From Scatophagus argus (lineage: Eukaryota > Chordata > Actinopteri > Scatophagidae), in assembly GCF_020382885.2 (NCBI RefSeq), contig NC_058498.1, positions 18,505,001 to 18,569,000 on the forward strand: a stretch of 64,000 bases of DNA. Direction: 5' to 3'. Under the pieces are notes generated by a model. It was not told the origin of the DNA and did no database searches. It was given only the letters and a program-made list of their open reading frames with translations. This document shows, piece after piece, positions 63,342 through 64,000 of this stretch. The number at the start of each line of letters is the position of its first letter. Position 1 is the stretch's first letter. The position numbers and the translations under genes are program-made.

Positions 63342-64000
63342 TACCTCAGTAGTACTGAATAATGCATGACTGATGATGATTCAGTGCAACATGTATCATG
63401 AATTCCTGTTGTTCACTATTATAGTCAAAAGTCACCACATGATTAGTTCCCACTTAATAGATCATCAGTTAAGGAACTCATACTTACTTCATACATCAAC
63501 TGAACTTCCAACACCTAAAGTCATATAGACTTGATCATCTGTTAATGATGAGTGATGGGAATTCATGATAAATGTAAACATACATAAATGTCTATACTGA
63601 ACTACTATAAAAACAGCTAAAAATGAAAAGCAAAAAGGAATTAATTTGCTAATTTCAAGTATTTAGTAATAGCCTACTATTTCATTAAGCTTGCTGACTC
63701 TGAATCAAACAAAGAAAACTTTGGCATTAGCTGGTTACCTGTGGTTTTCAAACTTTACTCACGTGCCGTTGTAACTGTCAGCTGAGTGTAAAACACAAAA
63801 TTCTGATTTCAAAAAGTCTCCCTGCGATACTTCAGTTGCAATAAAAGAAATGCTGTGGTTGGTCCCAACACGCAGCCAGCAGCTACTGAGGCAGAATGAG
63901 GGCCCAGTCACACCATAAAGTTGCACAGCAACATTCAACAGTCCAGTTACACCAAAAGCAAGAGATGTGACGAATACAAAATAGAGAGTAAAAAAAAAAA
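63342..64000. other. AT-rich intergenic end of window
   Basis: No gene or repeat recognised; the window ends in a short A run. Confidence 0.55.

Overview
The window is nuclear DNA from a ray-finned fish, most likely a percomorph teleost. The evidence is compact multi-exon genes with GT-AG introns, abundant (CA)n microsatellites, tRNA-derived SINEs, teleost-type LINE fragments, and a gene order matching a known vertebrate block (human 1q24: FMO cluster - PRRC2C - MYOC - VAMP4). There are no bacterial or viral operons.

Layout. (1) 1-5.5 kb, + strand: a complete nine-coding-exon flavin-containing monooxygenase whose protein is FMO5-like, followed at 5.2-6.6 kb by decayed pieces of a second FMO copy. 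(2) 8.2-29.7 kb, + strand: a complete PRRC2C, with a GC-rich non-coding first exon, a 5 kb first intron and 33 coding exons totalling 8,427 bp (2,808 residues). (3) 30.3-37.6 kb, - strand: myocilin in four coding exons (463 residues), tail to tail with PRRC2C. (4) 40.4-50.3 kb, - strand: VAMP4 in seven coding exons (140 residues). (5) 50.9-52.0 kb, + strand: RANGRF/MOG1 with one uninterrupted coding exon, head to head with VAMP4. Here the order leaves the human-like block. (6) 52-64 kb: repeat-rich DNA with one intact intronless HIPK-like kinase gene (61249-62733, - strand), an older degraded HIPK-like pseudogene (about 53.3-53.6 kb), and between them a 6.4 kb array of alternating repeat units.

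The array is the least ordinary part. Each unit carries the 3' flank and last 41 codons (stop included) of a HIPK-like kinase fused directly to sequence matching the kinase gene's 5' flank, so about 1.9 kb of gene body is missing at the same junction in every unit. Units alternate between 983 bp (carrying a 274 bp element with 62 bp inverted ends) and 808 bp (or 1,124 bp when a LINE fragment is inserted). Two units hold the LINE fragment between 37 bp direct repeats and one keeps the unfilled site, so the order of events can be read from the sequence.

The conventional genes are unrelated in function: xenobiotic/lipid oxidation (FMO), translation and RNA granules (PRRC2C), a secreted olfactomedin glycoprotein (MYOC), trans-Golgi/endosome fusion (VAMP4) and Ran/nuclear transport (RANGRF). 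They sit together through ancestral linkage, not as a pathway. Exon boundaries were read by hand from splice consensus plus reading-frame continuity. Transcription starts, untranslated exons and CTCF sites are inferred.
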